DNA of 64,000 nt from Pseudomonas sp. Bc-h (GTDB lineage: Bacteria > Pseudomonadota > Gammaproteobacteria > Pseudomonadales > Pseudomonadaceae), in assembly GCF_002080045.1 (NCBI RefSeq), contig NZ_MUIN01000004.1:310146-374145 (forward strand), in the 5' to 3' direction. The notes below the pieces were generated by a model. That model did no database searches and was not told the DNA's origin. It saw only the letters and a list, made by a program, of their open reading frames with translations. This document shows, one piece after another, positions 1 through 8,961 of the stretch (the first letter of the stretch is position 1; each line of letters starts with the position of its first letter). The translations under genes were made by a program, and so were the position numbers.

Positions 1-2
1 TC

Positions 3-908
3 GAGCACGACCGACGTTACGATCAGGCCGATGAATACCTGGAGGTGCTCTACAAACTCTGGGAGGGCAGCTGGGAAGACGACGCGGTCATCGAAGATCG
101 TGAAGCGCGCATCTACGCTCAGCCGGAAAAAGTCCATTACGTGCGCCACAGCGGCGAGTTCTATCAGGTCGAGGGTTACCACCTCTGCGAGCCTTCGCCG
201 CAACGCACACCCGTGTTGTTTCAGGCGGGCAGTTCGGATCGGGGCTTGCAGTTCGCCGGCAATAACGCCGAATGCGTGTTCATCAGTGCCCAGAACAAAG
301 CCGCGACCCGCGAGCAGGTGGACAAGGTCCGCGCCAGCGCTGTCGCCGCGGGTCGCACCCCCGATGACATCAAGGTGTTCATGGGACTCAACGTCATTGT
401 CGGCGCCACCGAGCAAGCCGCTCGCGCCAAGCATGCGGAGTACCTGACCTACGCGAGTGCGGAGGCCGGTTTGGCACACTTCTGTGCCTCGACCGGAATC
501 GACTTCGCAGACTACGAGCTCAACGAGCCCATTCAGCACGTCAAAGGCAACGCCATTCAATCGGCGACGAAGATCCTCAAGAACAACGACTGGACCCGTC
601 AGAAACTCCTCGACCAGCACGCACTCGGCGGTCGCTACATCACTGTCATCGGATCGCCCGACCAGGTTGCCGACGAGCTGGAATCCTGGATCGCCGAAAC
701 CGGTCTGGACGGCTTCAACCTGACCCGCATTGTCACCCCGGAGAGCTATGAGGATTTCATCGATCTGGTGATCCCTGAACTGCAACGCCGCGGCTCGTAC
801 AAGACGGCGTACGACCAGGGAACGCTGCGCCAGAAGCTGTTTACCGAAGGGGACGCTCGATTGCCAGAACGGCATGCGGGAGCCACGTTCCGGCGTTCAA
901 GCCAATGA
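3..908 (+). CDS. LLM-class flavin-dependent monooxygenase, NtaA/SnaA/DszA type (5' truncated)
   Basis: The frame is open from base 3 without a start, so the N-terminus lies upstream of the window; 301 residues are visible. The protein resembles the C-terminal two thirds of bacterial-luciferase-like FMNH2-dependent monooxygenases of the NtaA/SnaA/DszA group: the FQAGSSDRG motif, the later GSPDQVADELESW segment and the GLDGFNL strand are typical of the TIM barrel, and the tail GTLRQKLF is typical of this subgroup. Such enzymes oxidise organosulfur or amino-polycarboxylate compounds with reduced flavin from a partner reductase. The next genes encode a MetQNI-type importer, so a role in using an organic sulfur source is inferred; the substrate is not readable from sequence. 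Confidence 0.85.
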   Translation, partial: EHDRRYDQADEYLEVLYKLWEGSWEDDAVIEDREARIYAQPEKVHYVRHSGEFYQVEGYHLCEPSPQRTPVLFQAGSSDRGLQFAGNNAECVFISAQNKAATREQVDKVRASAVAAGRTPDDIKVFMGLNVIVGATEQAARAKHAEYLTYASAEAGLAHFCASTGIDFADYELNEPIQHVKGNAIQSATKILKNNDWTRQKLLDQHALGGRYITVIGSPDQVADELESWIAETGLDGFNLTRIVTPESYEDFIDLVIPELQRRGSYKTAYDQGTLRQKLFTEGDARLPERHAGATFRRSSQ

Positions 909-984
909 TTTTCATTGCCTGAGCAGACTCCATCGCGCAGCAGGCACCACAGAACTAAACCCGACACCGATCCGGACACCTACC

Positions 985-1779
985 ATGACAAAACAACTGC
1001 TGACCCTTGCCCTCTCTTTCGGCCTCTTTACAGGTCTTGCACAAGCCGCTGAGCAACCGCTTAAGGTCGGCACTACCGCTGCCTTCGCCATTCCGCTGGA
1101 GGCCGCCGTGGCCGAAGCCGACAAGCAAGGCCTCAAGGTCGAACTGGTGGAATTCACCGACTGGATCGCCCCTAACGTCAGCCTCAACGCTGGCGACATC
1201 GACGTGAATTACTTCCAGCACATCCCGTTCCTGGAAAACGCCAAGGCCGCGTCGGGCTTTGATCTGGTGCCCTACGCACCGGGCATCATCAACAACGTCG
1301 GCCTGTACTCGAAGAAATACAAAAGCTTCGATGAACTGCCGACCGGCGCCAGCGTGGCCATCGCCAACGACCCGATCAACAGTGGGCGCGGCCTGCAATT
1401 GCTGGCCAAGGCGGGGCTGATCACCCTCAAGCCCGGCGTCGGTTACAAGGCGACCGAAGACGACATCACCAGCAACCCGAAGAAGCTCAAGCTGATTCAG
1501 GTCGAAGCAGTACAACTGGTACGCGCCTATGACGACGCCGACCTGGTTCAGGGCTACCCCGCGTACATTCGGCTGGCGAAAACCTTCGATGCGGGCTCGG
1601 CGATTCTGTTCGACGGCCTCGACCATCCGGAGTACGTCATTCAGTTCGTGATCAAGCCAGACCACAAGCAAGACCCGCGCCTGGCCAAGTTCATCGACAT
1701 CTACCAACACTCGCCTGTGGTGCGCGCCTCGCTGGATAAAGTGAATGGCTCGCTCTACCAGGTCGGCTGGAAGAACTGA
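985..1779 (+). CDS. MetQ/NlpA-family substrate-binding protein
   Basis: A 264-residue periplasmic binding protein of the NlpA/MetQ family (PF03180). The chosen ATG gives a clean signal peptide ([21 protein letters not shown], cleavage near residue 21) without a lipobox cysteine, so it is probably soluble. Family signatures include the [14 protein letters not shown] start of the mature protein, the [12 protein letters not shown] segment and the [15 protein letters not shown] ligand loop. A further in-frame start at 874 would bury the signal peptide. No strong Shine-Dalgarno precedes the ATG. It is followed after 1 bp by the ATPase gene and then the permease, so this is a complete importer. D-methionine is the classic ligand; the adjacent monooxygenase suggests another organosulfur compound instead. 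Confidence 0.85.
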   Translation: MTKQLLTLALSFGLFTGLAQAAEQPLKVGTTAAFAIPLEAAVAEADKQGLKVELVEFTDWIAPNVSLNAGDIDVNYFQHIPFLENAKAASGFDLVPYAPGIINNVGLYSKKYKSFDELPTGASVAIANDPINSGRGLQLLAKAGLITLKPGVGYKATEDDITSNPKKLKLIQVEAVQLVRAYDDADLVQGYPAYIRLAKTFDAGSAILFDGLDHPEYVIQFVIKPDHKQDPRLAKFIDIYQHSPVVRASLDKVNGSLYQVGWKN

Positions 1780-1780
1780 C

Positions 1781-2908
1781 ATGAATGCGACCGCGCAACG
1801 CTCCCTGCCTCTGGAAGAGCCAACTCCGCATTCCGCCGCACAGACGCACCTGCACCCCGAGAAGGCCCTGGCGCATGTGCGCTTCAGCCAACTCGGCAAA
1901 GTCTACGAGGGCCAGCAGGGCCCGGTCGCGGCGCTCAAATTCATCGATCTGGATATCCAGCGCGGTGAGGTATTCGGCATCATCGGCCGCAGCGGCGCGG
2001 GCAAGTCGTCGCTGATCCGCACCATCAACCGTCTGGAGCAGCCCAGCAGCGGCCGCGTGCTGATCGATCAGGTCGACATCGCCGCCTTCAACGAAGACAA
2101 GCTGGTGGAGTTACGCCGACGGATCGGCATGATCTTCCAGCACTTCAACCTGATGTCGGCCAAGACCGTGTGGCAGAACGTCGAGCTGCCCTTGAAGGTG
2201 GCTGGCGTGCCCAAGGAGCAGCGTCAGCGCAAGGTTGCCGAGTTGCTGGAACTGGTGGGCCTGCGCGACAAGCACAAAGCCTACCCGGCGCAACTCTCCG
2301 GCGGGCAGAAACAACGCGTAGGCATTGCGCGGGCATTGGTGCACGACCCGGCGATTCTGTTGTGCGACGAAGCCACTTCAGCGCTCGATCCGGAAACCAC
2401 TCAGTCGATTCTCGGCTTGCTGCGCGAGATCAATCAGCGCCTGGGCCTGACCATCATCCTCATCACCCATGAGATGGCCGTGATCCGCGAAATCTGTGAT
2501 CGCGTGGTGGTTCTGGAGCAAGGCGAGGTCGTCGAGCAAGGCCCGGTGTGGCAGGTGTTCGGCAACCCGCAGCATGAAGTGAGCAAGACGCTGCTGGCGC
2601 CGTTGCAACACGCGCTGCCTGAAGATCTGCAGGCTCGACTGCAGCCGCAACCGTCGGACAAAACCGCCAGCGTCGTGCTCGATCTGCAGTTCACCGGCAG
2701 CAACGGCCAGGAGCCTGACTTATCGGCGTTGTTCAGCGCATTCGGTGGTCGCGTCAGCCTGCTTCACGGCGGCGTGGAACGCATTCAGGGCCACGCTCTG
2801 GGCCACCTGCTGCTCGCCATCAGCCATTCGCCGCTGTCCATCGAAGAATTGCTCATCCGCGCCCGCAAACAGGCGCAACACGCAAAGGTATTGGGTTATG
2901 TGGCTTGA
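1781..2908 (+). CDS. metN: MetN-type ABC transporter ATPase
   Basis: A 375-residue ATPase that powers the importer encoded on both sides. Walker [10 protein letters not shown] lies at residues 69-77, the signature LSGGQKQR follows, and Walker B runs [12 protein letters not shown]. After the nucleotide-binding domain, the last 90 or so residues form the NIL domain typical of MetN, which binds methionine and inhibits transport when the cell is replete. The start at 1781 leaves about 28 residues before the core that E. coli MetN lacks; a GGAAG-like sequence precedes it. The 3' end overlaps the permease start by 11 bp, showing translational coupling. Confidence 0.9.
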   Translation: MNATAQRSLPLEEPTPHSAAQTHLHPEKALAHVRFSQLGKVYEGQQGPVAALKFIDLDIQRGEVFGIIGRSGAGKSSLIRTINRLEQPSSGRVLIDQVDIAAFNEDKLVELRRRIGMIFQHFNLMSAKTVWQNVELPLKVAGVPKEQRQRKVAELLELVGLRDKHKAYPAQLSGGQKQRVGIARALVHDPAILLCDEATSALDPETTQSILGLLREINQRLGLTIILITHEMAVIREICDRVVVLEQGEVVEQGPVWQVFGNPQHEVSKTLLAPLQHALPEDLQARLQPQPSDKTASVVLDLQFTGSNGQEPDLSALFSAFGGRVSLLHGGVERIQGHALGHLLLAISHSPLSIEELLIRARKQAQHAKVLGYVA

Positions 2909-3542
2909 TCGTTTGTGGCAAGGCGTCATCGACACCTTTCTGATGGTCGGCGTGTCGTCGTTGATCGCGCTGATTCTGGGCATCCCGCTGGCGGTGATAC
3001 TGGTCACCAGCGGCAAAGGCGGGATCTTCCAAGCGCCGAACGTCAATCGCGTGCTGGGGGCCTTCGTCAATATCTTCCGCTCGGTGCCGTTCCTGATCCT
3101 GATGGTCGCGCTGATCCCCTTCACCCGCCTGATCGTCGGCACCACCTACGGCGTCTGGGCAGCCGTGGTCCCCCTGACAATCGCCGCCACGCCATTCTTC
3201 GCGCGCATCGCCGAAGTCAGCCTGCGGGAAGTCGACCACGGCCTGATCGAAGCCGCGCAAGCCATGGGCTGCCGCCGCTGGCACATCGTCTGGCACGTCC
3301 TGCTGCCCGAAGCCCTCCCTGGCATCGTCGGTGGGTTCACCATCACCCTGGTCACCATGATCAACTCCTCGGCCATGGCCGGCGCAATTGGCGCAGGCGG
3401 CCTTGGAGACATTGCCTACCGCTACGGCTATCAACGTTTCGACACGCAGGTAATGCTGACGGTGATCGTGCTGCTGGTGGTGCTGGTGGCGTTGATTCAA
3501 CTGGGCGGGGATCGCTTGGCAGTGAGATTGAACAAGCGGTGA
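2898..3542 (+). CDS. metI: MetI-type ABC transporter permease
   Basis: A 214-residue inner-membrane permease with the compact five-helix build of MetI. The ATG at 2898 lies inside the 3' end of the ATPase gene. The binding-protein-dependent transport fold is seen in the [13 protein letters not shown] coupling-helix (EAA) loop, which contacts the ATPase, followed by the [13 protein letters not shown] segment. It ends the monooxygenase-metQNI gene string; the next gene is 95 bp on and unrelated. The longer reading frame back to 2745 is only overlap with the ATPase gene. Confidence 0.9.
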   Translation: MWLDRLWQGVIDTFLMVGVSSLIALILGIPLAVILVTSGKGGIFQAPNVNRVLGAFVNIFRSVPFLILMVALIPFTRLIVGTTYGVWAAVVPLTIAATPFFARIAEVSLREVDHGLIEAAQAMGCRRWHIVWHVLLPEALPGIVGGFTITLVTMINSSAMAGAIGAGGLGDIAYRYGYQRFDTQVMLTVIVLLVVLVALIQLGGDRLAVRLNKR

Positions 3543-3637
3543 GAAGGCTTAGCGATGCGCCCCTCACTCAGTTGGTCCGCCAGGATTATTGATATAGCCT
3601 TGGCGTTCAAACGGACTGTGGACATACGAGGCTGGCA

Positions 3638-3892
3638 ATGGACGCTTTGGTAAATCGAGACGAACTGACTGAAAAGATCATCGACCTCTTCGTCTCGATC
3701 ATTGGCTTCATTCCACGCGAAGCGGTATCGGCACAGACCAACTTCATCAAAGATTTCGACATCATCGATGATGATTTCACCTGCTTCATGATGCAGGTGA
3801 AGTGGCGGTTCAAGCTCAATCCAAGACCTGCTGATTGGGAGCGGATCGAGACCATCGACGAGGTGGTCGATCTGGTGCTCGACAAACGCTGA
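3638..3892 (+). CDS. Acyl-carrier-protein-like small protein without the phosphopantetheine serine
   Basis: An 84-residue acidic protein with a GAGG ribosome site 6 bp before the ATG. Its layout is that of a four-helix acyl carrier protein: an N-terminal helix (DELTEKIIDLFVSIIGF), a loop, then DFDIIDDDFTCFMMQV where an ACP would carry D-S-L, and a final helix IETIDEVVDLVL. The attachment serine is not present at the expected place (IIDDD instead of xDSL). It resembles DUF1493-like acyl carrier homologues. It therefore may not carry an acyl group, or it may have a non-canonical role. The neighbours do not explain it, apart from a methyltransferase gene 61 bp downstream. Confidence 0.55.
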   Translation: MDALVNRDELTEKIIDLFVSIIGFIPREAVSAQTNFIKDFDIIDDDFTCFMMQVKWRFKLNPRPADWERIETIDEVVDLVLDKR

Positions 3893-3953
3893 GCGTTGCT
3901 CATCACCCAAGCGGGGGTATATTGGCGGCTTCTCCCGCTCAGAATCCGCAGCA

Positions 3954-4580
3954 ATGAAACTCGACCCGCAGGACCTCGCTCAGATCACCGCCACCACACT
4001 GGGCAATTACAACGATGTCGCCGAGGGCTTCCGCGAAGGTACGCGGGATCACGATGTCAGCCAGAACATCGACGCGCTGTTGCGCAATATTCAGGGCGCC
4101 GCGCCGTTTCAGATTCTGGACTTTGGCTGTGGACCGGGGCGGGATTTGCAAACTTTCACTGCCATGGGCCATATCGCGACAGGGCTGGACGGCTCCGAAC
4201 GTTTCGCCGAAATGGCACGTGCCGACAGCGGCTGCGACGTGTTCCATCAGAACTTTCTTGAGCTGGATCTGCCTGCCGAGCGCTTCGACGGGATCTTCGC
4301 CAATGCCTCGCTGTTTCATGTGCCACGCCAGGAGTTGCCACGTGTCCTGAGCGAATTGCGGGGAGCATTGAAGCCCGGTGGCGTGCTGTTCAGCTCCAAT
4401 CCGCGGGGCAACAATCAGGAAGGCTGGAAAGGCGAGCGCTACGGCTCGTTTCATGACCTTGAGTCGTGGAGCGCATTGCTGACCGATGCGGGCTTCGTCG
4501 AGGTCGAGCATTACTACAGGCCTGCCGGGCTGCCGAGGGAGCAGCAGCCCTGGTTGGCGAGTGTGTGGCGCAGGGTTTGA
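3954..4580 (+). CDS. Class I SAM-dependent methyltransferase
   Basis: A 208-residue soluble protein with a Rossmann methyltransferase core. Motif I (ILDFGCGPGRDL, residues 54-65) binds S-adenosylmethionine. GLDGSERFAEMA supplies the acidic end of strand 2, FDGIFANASLFHVP is motif post-II, and LKPGGVLFSS is motif IV/V. Homologues include small-molecule and tellurite-resistance-type methyltransferases. The substrate cannot be read from the sequence, and the context (ACP-like gene before, REP element after) gives no pathway. No good ribosome site precedes the ATG, but this is the first start before motif I that leaves a complete N-terminal helix. Confidence 0.75.
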   Translation: MKLDPQDLAQITATTLGNYNDVAEGFREGTRDHDVSQNIDALLRNIQGAAPFQILDFGCGPGRDLQTFTAMGHIATGLDGSERFAEMARADSGCDVFHQNFLELDLPAERFDGIFANASLFHVPRQELPRVLSELRGALKPGGVLFSSNPRGNNQEGWKGERYGSFHDLESWSALLTDAGFVEVEHYYRPAGLPREQQPWLASVWRRV

Positions 4581-4673
4581 TCAGGCCAGGCATACCTGAC
4601 CCTGCCCGATGGGCGTGGGAACCGTCTTTCTGCATATCTTCCGCAGAACCGCAGCAGGTCCGGTCTTGATTTC

Positions 4674-4743
4674 CTGTAGCAGTCCGGCTTGCCGGCGGCG
4701 GCGTCATTGAGATCGCTGCCGCCGGCAAGCCGTACTGTTACAG
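4674..4743. repeat. REP pair (BIME)
   Basis: Two inverted Pseudomonas REP sequences, TGTAGCAGTCCGGCTTGCCG at the left and its near-complement at the right (GGCAAGCCGTACTGTTACA), separated by about 20 bp. It lies between the convergent methyltransferase and RND genes and could form a stable hairpin that ends transcripts from both sides. Related pairs recur at 13642, 25550, 27104 and 31634. Confidence 0.9.
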
Positions 4744-4765
4744 AAACGTGTTTGCCAGACAACGG

Positions 4766-7700
4766 TCACTCCGCCGCAGGATGCGCGCCCTCTTCGCCGT
4801 GTTCTTCCTTGTGTTTCTGCCGCTCGGCGTCGGCCTTCTCGCGCTGTTCCCTGGTCGGTTCCTTGATCTTGTACCAGGCCACATACAGCGCCGGCAGGAA
4901 CAGCAGGGTCAACAGCGTGGCGATGATGATCCCGCCGATCATCGCGTAGGCCATCGGCCCCCAGAACACTTCGCGGGCGATCGGGATCATGCCCATGCTC
5001 GCGGCCGCAGCAGTCAGCAGAATCGGTCGACGACGATGCTGTGTGGCTTCGGCGACGGCGTCCCACGGTAGATATCCCGCGCGCTCGTATTCCTCGATCT
5101 GGGTCACCAGAATCACCGAGTTGCGGATGATGATGCCGATCAGCGCGAGAATCCCGAGAATCGCCACAAAGCCCATGGGCGTCCCGGTCGGCACCAGCGC
5201 CAGCACCACGCCAATCAGCCCCAGCGGCGCGACGCTCGCCACCAGAAACATCTTCTGCACGCTGTGCAACTGGATCATCAGGAAGGTCGCCATGAGGAAC
5301 AGCATCAGCGGCACGACTTTGGCGATCGGTCCCTGAGCCTTGCCGCTCTCCTCGACCGTACCGCCCGTGGCGATTTTGTAACCCACTGGCAAATCGGCTG
5401 CGAACTTGTCGATTTCAGGCTTCAGGTCTTTGACCAGATCGGTCGGCTGGATCTCGTCGCGAACCGCCGCCTTGAGCGTGATCGTCGGCTTGCGATCACG
5501 ACGCCAGACCAATGGCTGCTCCAGCTCGTAGCGCACGTTGGCAAAGGCCAGCAGCGGAATCGACGCACCGTTCTGGGTGACGATTTGGAGGTTCTGCAGG
5601 GTTTCCGGTGAGCCCCGCTCGGAATCCACCGCGCGCCCGACCACGTTGATCAGGTAGATGTCATCGCGCACCTGGGTCACGTTGGCCCCCACGACGATGC
5701 TGTTCATCAACTGCGCCACGTCTTCGGACGACAACCCGAGCTGCCGCGCCTTGTCCTGATTGATGTCGATGCGCAGCACTTTGCCGGGCTCGTTCCAGTC
5801 GTAAATCATCTCGCCGATGTGCTGATTCTTGTCGAGCAGGGTCGCCAGCTCGATGGCGTGCTGACGCACCTTGTCGATGTCATCGCCGCTGACCCGGTAC
5901 TGAATCGGCCGCCCGACCGGAGGCCCCATTTCCAGCGGCTGAACGTAGGTGCCGATGCCAACGAAGTCTTCACGCAGGCGTTTTTTCAGGCGATCCATCA
6001 ACGCGCCACGCTCTTCCAGACCCTTGCTGACGATCACGAACTGCGCGTAGTACGGGTTCTCCAACTGCTGGTCCAGTGGCAGATAGAAACGCACCGCACC
6101 CTGCCCGATGTAGGTGCTCCAGCGCACGATGTCCGGGTCGTCCTTGATGATTTCTTCGAGCTTGTCGACTGCCTTGCGCGTCTCATTGATCGAGGCGTTT
6201 TGCGGCAGGTTGAGGTCGAGCAGGATTTCCGGGCGGTCCGAGGACGGGAAGAACTGGTTCTGCACGAAGCGCATGCAGAACAGCGCCGTGGCGAACAGCG
6301 CGATGGTGATGAAGATCGCCAGCCAGCGATTGCGCATGGCCCAGAACATCGAGCCGTTGAACGACCGGGCGATGAATCCCGGCGGTTTTTCTTCGTGCTT
6401 CTTGACCTTGTCGCTGAGGATGTGGACCCCGATCACCGGGGCAAACAGAACCGCGACGACCCACGACACAAGCATCGCCACCGCAATGACCGCGAACAGG
6501 GTAAAGGTGTACTCCCCCGCCGAGCTGGCATTGAGGCCGATGGGCACGAAACCGGCCACGGTGACCAGCGTACCAGTGAGCATGGGGAAAGCGGTCGAGG
6601 TATAGGCAAAGGTTGCAGCTTGCTCCTTGGTGTCGCCGAGCTCCAGGCGCGTCACCATCATCTCTACCGTGATCATGGCGTCGTCCACCAACAGGCCGAG
6701 GGCGATGATCAGGGCACCCAGCGAAATCCGCTGCATGGTGATGCCGCTGTATTCCATGAAGACGAAGACCATCGCCAGCACCAGCGGAATCGAACACGCC
6801 ACCACCAGCCCTGCGCGCACGCCCAGACTGATGAAGCTCACCACCAGGACGATGATCACCGCTTCGAACAGCGCGCTGGTGAACCCGCCGACAGCCTTCT
6901 CGACCACCTGCGCCTGATCGGACACGTTGTGCACGCCGACGCCGATGGGCAGGTCCGCCGTGGCCTGATCCATGCGCGCGTGCAGGTCCTTGCCGAATTC
7001 CTGAACGTTGCCGCCCTTCTTCATGGCGATTGCCAGGCCGATGGCCGACTTGCCGTTGTAGCGGAACTCCGGCTTGGCCGGGTCGACATAGCCGCGGCTG
7101 ATTTCGGCGATGTCGCTCAAGCGATAGAAACGATCATTGAGCCGAAGATTGACCGTCTCAAGGTCCTTTTCCGACTGGAACTGCCCGGACGTGCGCACCG
7201 AAATCCGCTCCGGTCCAGCCTCGATCACCCCCGCGGGTGTCACGGCGTTCTGCGATTGCAGGCTTTGCACGACCTGCCTCTGATCCAGCCCCAGCGCCGC
7301 CAGTTTGCGAGTAGAGAAGTTGAGGTAAATCACTTCATCTTGCTGGCCGATCATCTGGATTTTGCCGAGACCCGGCACGTCACGAATCTGCACCCGCACC
7401 TGCTCGACGTAGTCACGCAGTTGGCGCAGCGTCAGGCCATCGGCGGTGAAGGCGTAGATCGAACCAAACACGTCGCCGAACTCGTCGTTGAACGACGGCC
7501 CTTGAATGCCCTGAGGAAAGGTGCCGCGTATGTCATCGATCTTCTTGCGCACCTGATACCAGATGTCCGGAATCGCTTCGGCGCTGGTAGTGTCGCGCAG
7601 GTACACGTAAACCGTTGATTCGCCTGGCCGGGTGTAGCTTTTCACGTAGTCGAGAGAGTCCAGCTCCTCGAGTTTTTTCTCGATGCGGTCAGTGACCTGC

Positions 7701-7894
7701 TTCAGGGTTTCATCGACGGTCGCGCCCGGCCAGCGGGTCTGGATGACCATGGTTTTGATGGTGAACGAGGGGTCTTCTTCGCGCCCCAGATTCATGTACG
7801 AGAACACGCCCATCAGCAAGCCGACGAACATCAGGTACCAGACGAAGGACTGATGCTTGAGGGCCCAATCGGAGAGGTTGAAATTCCCTTTCAT
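4766..7894 (-). CDS. RND efflux pump inner-membrane transporter, TriC-like
   Basis: A 1042-residue resistance-nodulation-division transporter. The N-terminal helix (FVWYLMFVGLLMGVFSYM) is followed by a long porter domain, and the proton-relay region LGLLVDDAMITVEMM carries the paired aspartates expected in helix 4. A second half repeats the plan and ends with ALYVAWYKIKEPT. The gene overlaps the upstream adaptor gene by 4 bp and closes a three-gene operon with two adaptor genes, the layout of triABC in P. aeruginosa (triclosan export through OpmH). No outer-membrane channel gene is present here, so an unlinked TolC-type protein would be needed. Substrate range is inferred only from the layout. 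Confidence 0.85.
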   Translation of the reverse strand: MKGNFNLSDWALKHQSFVWYLMFVGLLMGVFSYMNLGREEDPSFTIKTMVIQTRWPGATVDETLKQVTDRIEKKLEELDSLDYVKSYTRPGESTVYVYLRDTTSAEAIPDIWYQVRKKIDDIRGTFPQGIQGPSFNDEFGDVFGSIYAFTADGLTLRQLRDYVEQVRVQIRDVPGLGKIQMIGQQDEVIYLNFSTRKLAALGLDQRQVVQSLQSQNAVTPAGVIEAGPERISVRTSGQFQSEKDLETVNLRLNDRFYRLSDIAEISRGYVDPAKPEFRYNGKSAIGLAIAMKKGGNVQEFGKDLHARMDQATADLPIGVGVHNVSDQAQVVEKAVGGFTSALFEAVIIVLVVSFISLGVRAGLVVACSIPLVLAMVFVFMEYSGITMQRISLGALIIALGLLVDDAMITVEMMVTRLELGDTKEQAATFAYTSTAFPMLTGTLVTVAGFVPIGLNASSAGEYTFTLFAVIAVAMLVSWVVAVLFAPVIGVHILSDKVKKHEEKPPGFIARSFNGSMFWAMRNRWLAIFITIALFATALFCMRFVQNQFFPSSDRPEILLDLNLPQNASINETRKAVDKLEEIIKDDPDIVRWSTYIGQGAVRFYLPLDQQLENPYYAQFVIVSKGLEERGALMDRLKKRLREDFVGIGTYVQPLEMGPPVGRPIQYRVSGDDIDKVRQHAIELATLLDKNQHIGEMIYDWNEPGKVLRIDINQDKARQLGLSSEDVAQLMNSIVVGANVTQVRDDIYLINVVGRAVDSERGSPETLQNLQIVTQNGASIPLLAFANVRYELEQPLVWRRDRKPTITLKAAVRDEIQPTDLVKDLKPEIDKFAADLPVGYKIATGGTVEESGKAQGPIAKVVPLMLFLMATFLMIQLHSVQKMFLVASVAPLGLIGVVLALVPTGTPMGFVAILGILALIGIIIRNSVILVTQIEEYERAGYLPWDAVAEATQHRRRPILLTAAAASMGMIPIAREVFWGPMAYAMIGGIIIATLLTLLFLPALYVAWYKIKEPTREQREKADAERQKHKEEHGEEGAHPAAE

Positions 7895-8961
7895 CGTGGG
7901 CTGTCCTTATCGACTTTGACTTTCTGCCCCGGCTTGAGGCTGTTCACACCGGCGGTGACGACACGCTCGCCGCCCTTGACGCCGCCTGCGATAACGATGC
8001 GATCGTTGTCGCGGCTCACGACCTTCACCGGATGCGGCGACACGGTCTGATTCTGCATGTCGACGATCCATATCTGGGTCTTGCCGTCGACCTCCTGTAG
8101 CACGTTGGCAGGCAGTTCGATGCGTGGCTCGATGGCCGAACTGAGCGTGACACTGATCGCCGTACCCAAACGGAATGCTGCTGGGGTATCGGCCAGCGTC
8201 AGGCGTGCGCGACGGGTGCGGGTGGAGCTTTCGGCCTGGGGCTCCAGCTCACGTAACGTCGCGGTGGTGTTGATGTCCGGCTCCAGTTGGCTGGCGACCT
8301 TGAACACCACATCCTGGGGCAGTTGCTCGGCGAGCGGCGCTGGCAGGTCGATCACCGCTTCCTTGATGTCGGGACGCGCCAGAGTCACCACTTGCTCGCC
8401 GGCACTGACCACTTGCCCGGCCTCGGCTTTCCATTCGGTAACGACTGCCGCGTGATCGGTGCGCAACTCGCTGTAGCTCAACTGATCCTGAGACTGCTGC
8501 ACCGAGGCCTTGGCCTGATCGTAGGACGACTTGGTGGTTTTTAGATCGGTCACGGCAACGTCCAGTGCTGCCTGTGCACCGACGCCGCGATCAAACAGCT
8601 CCTGCTGACGTCGGGCGTTGGCCTGAGCATTGATGTACTGCGCCTCGACGCGGGCCAGATCGCCCTGGGTCGAACGCAACTGATTTTGCAGATCGGTAGG
8701 GTCGAGGGTCGCCAGCAACTGGCCCTTCTCGACTTCACTGCCAACGTCCACGCTACGTTGCGCGATGCGCCCACCCACCCGGAAACCCAGCGTACTTTCG
8801 TAGCGTGCCTCGATATTGCCTGCGAAGCGCCCCAGGCTTTCCGTGGCCTGGGGTTTGACCTCCATGTACAGGACAGGCCGCACCGGCTCGGGCGGCGGCT
8901 CTTGCTTGCTACAGGCGGCAAGTAGCAGGCCCATGACCACAATCGCTGACAGACGCTTCAT
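7891..8961 (-). CDS. RND periplasmic adaptor lipoprotein (second adaptor, TriB-like)
   Basis: A 356-residue membrane-fusion protein. The signal peptide ends in the lipobox LLAAC with the acylated cysteine at residue 17, so it is anchored in the inner membrane facing the periplasm. GFRVGGRIAQRSVDVGSEV is the first half of the lipoyl/barrel-sandwich domain, a helical hairpin follows (QLRSTQGDLARVEAQYINAQ), and the beta-barrel and membrane-proximal domains complete it. It overlaps its neighbours on both sides by 4 bp (ATGA), so the three pump genes are translationally coupled. A pump with two non-identical adaptors is the special feature of TriABC-type systems. Confidence 0.85.
   Translation of the reverse strand: MKRLSAIVVMGLLLAACSKQEPPPEPVRPVLYMEVKPQATESLGRFAGNIEARYESTLGFRVGGRIAQRSVDVGSEVEKGQLLATLDPTDLQNQLRSTQGDLARVEAQYINAQANARRQQELFDRGVGAQAALDVAVTDLKTTKSSYDQAKASVQQSQDQLSYSELRTDHAAVVTEWKAEAGQVVSAGEQVVTLARPDIKEAVIDLPAPLAEQLPQDVVFKVASQLEPDINTTATLRELEPQAESSTRTRRARLTLADTPAAFRLGTAISVTLSSAIEPRIELPANVLQEVDGKTQIWIVDMQNQTVSPHPVKVVSRDNDRIVIAGGVKGGERVVTAGVNSLKPGQKVKVDKDSPR

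Noticed and set aside
5819..7618. 599-codon plus-strand frame opposite the RND transporter gene
   Set aside because: It is rich in His, Arg, Asp and Gln as expected for the antisense of a GC-rich gene, has no domain pattern, and the opposite strand clearly encodes TriC-like protein.
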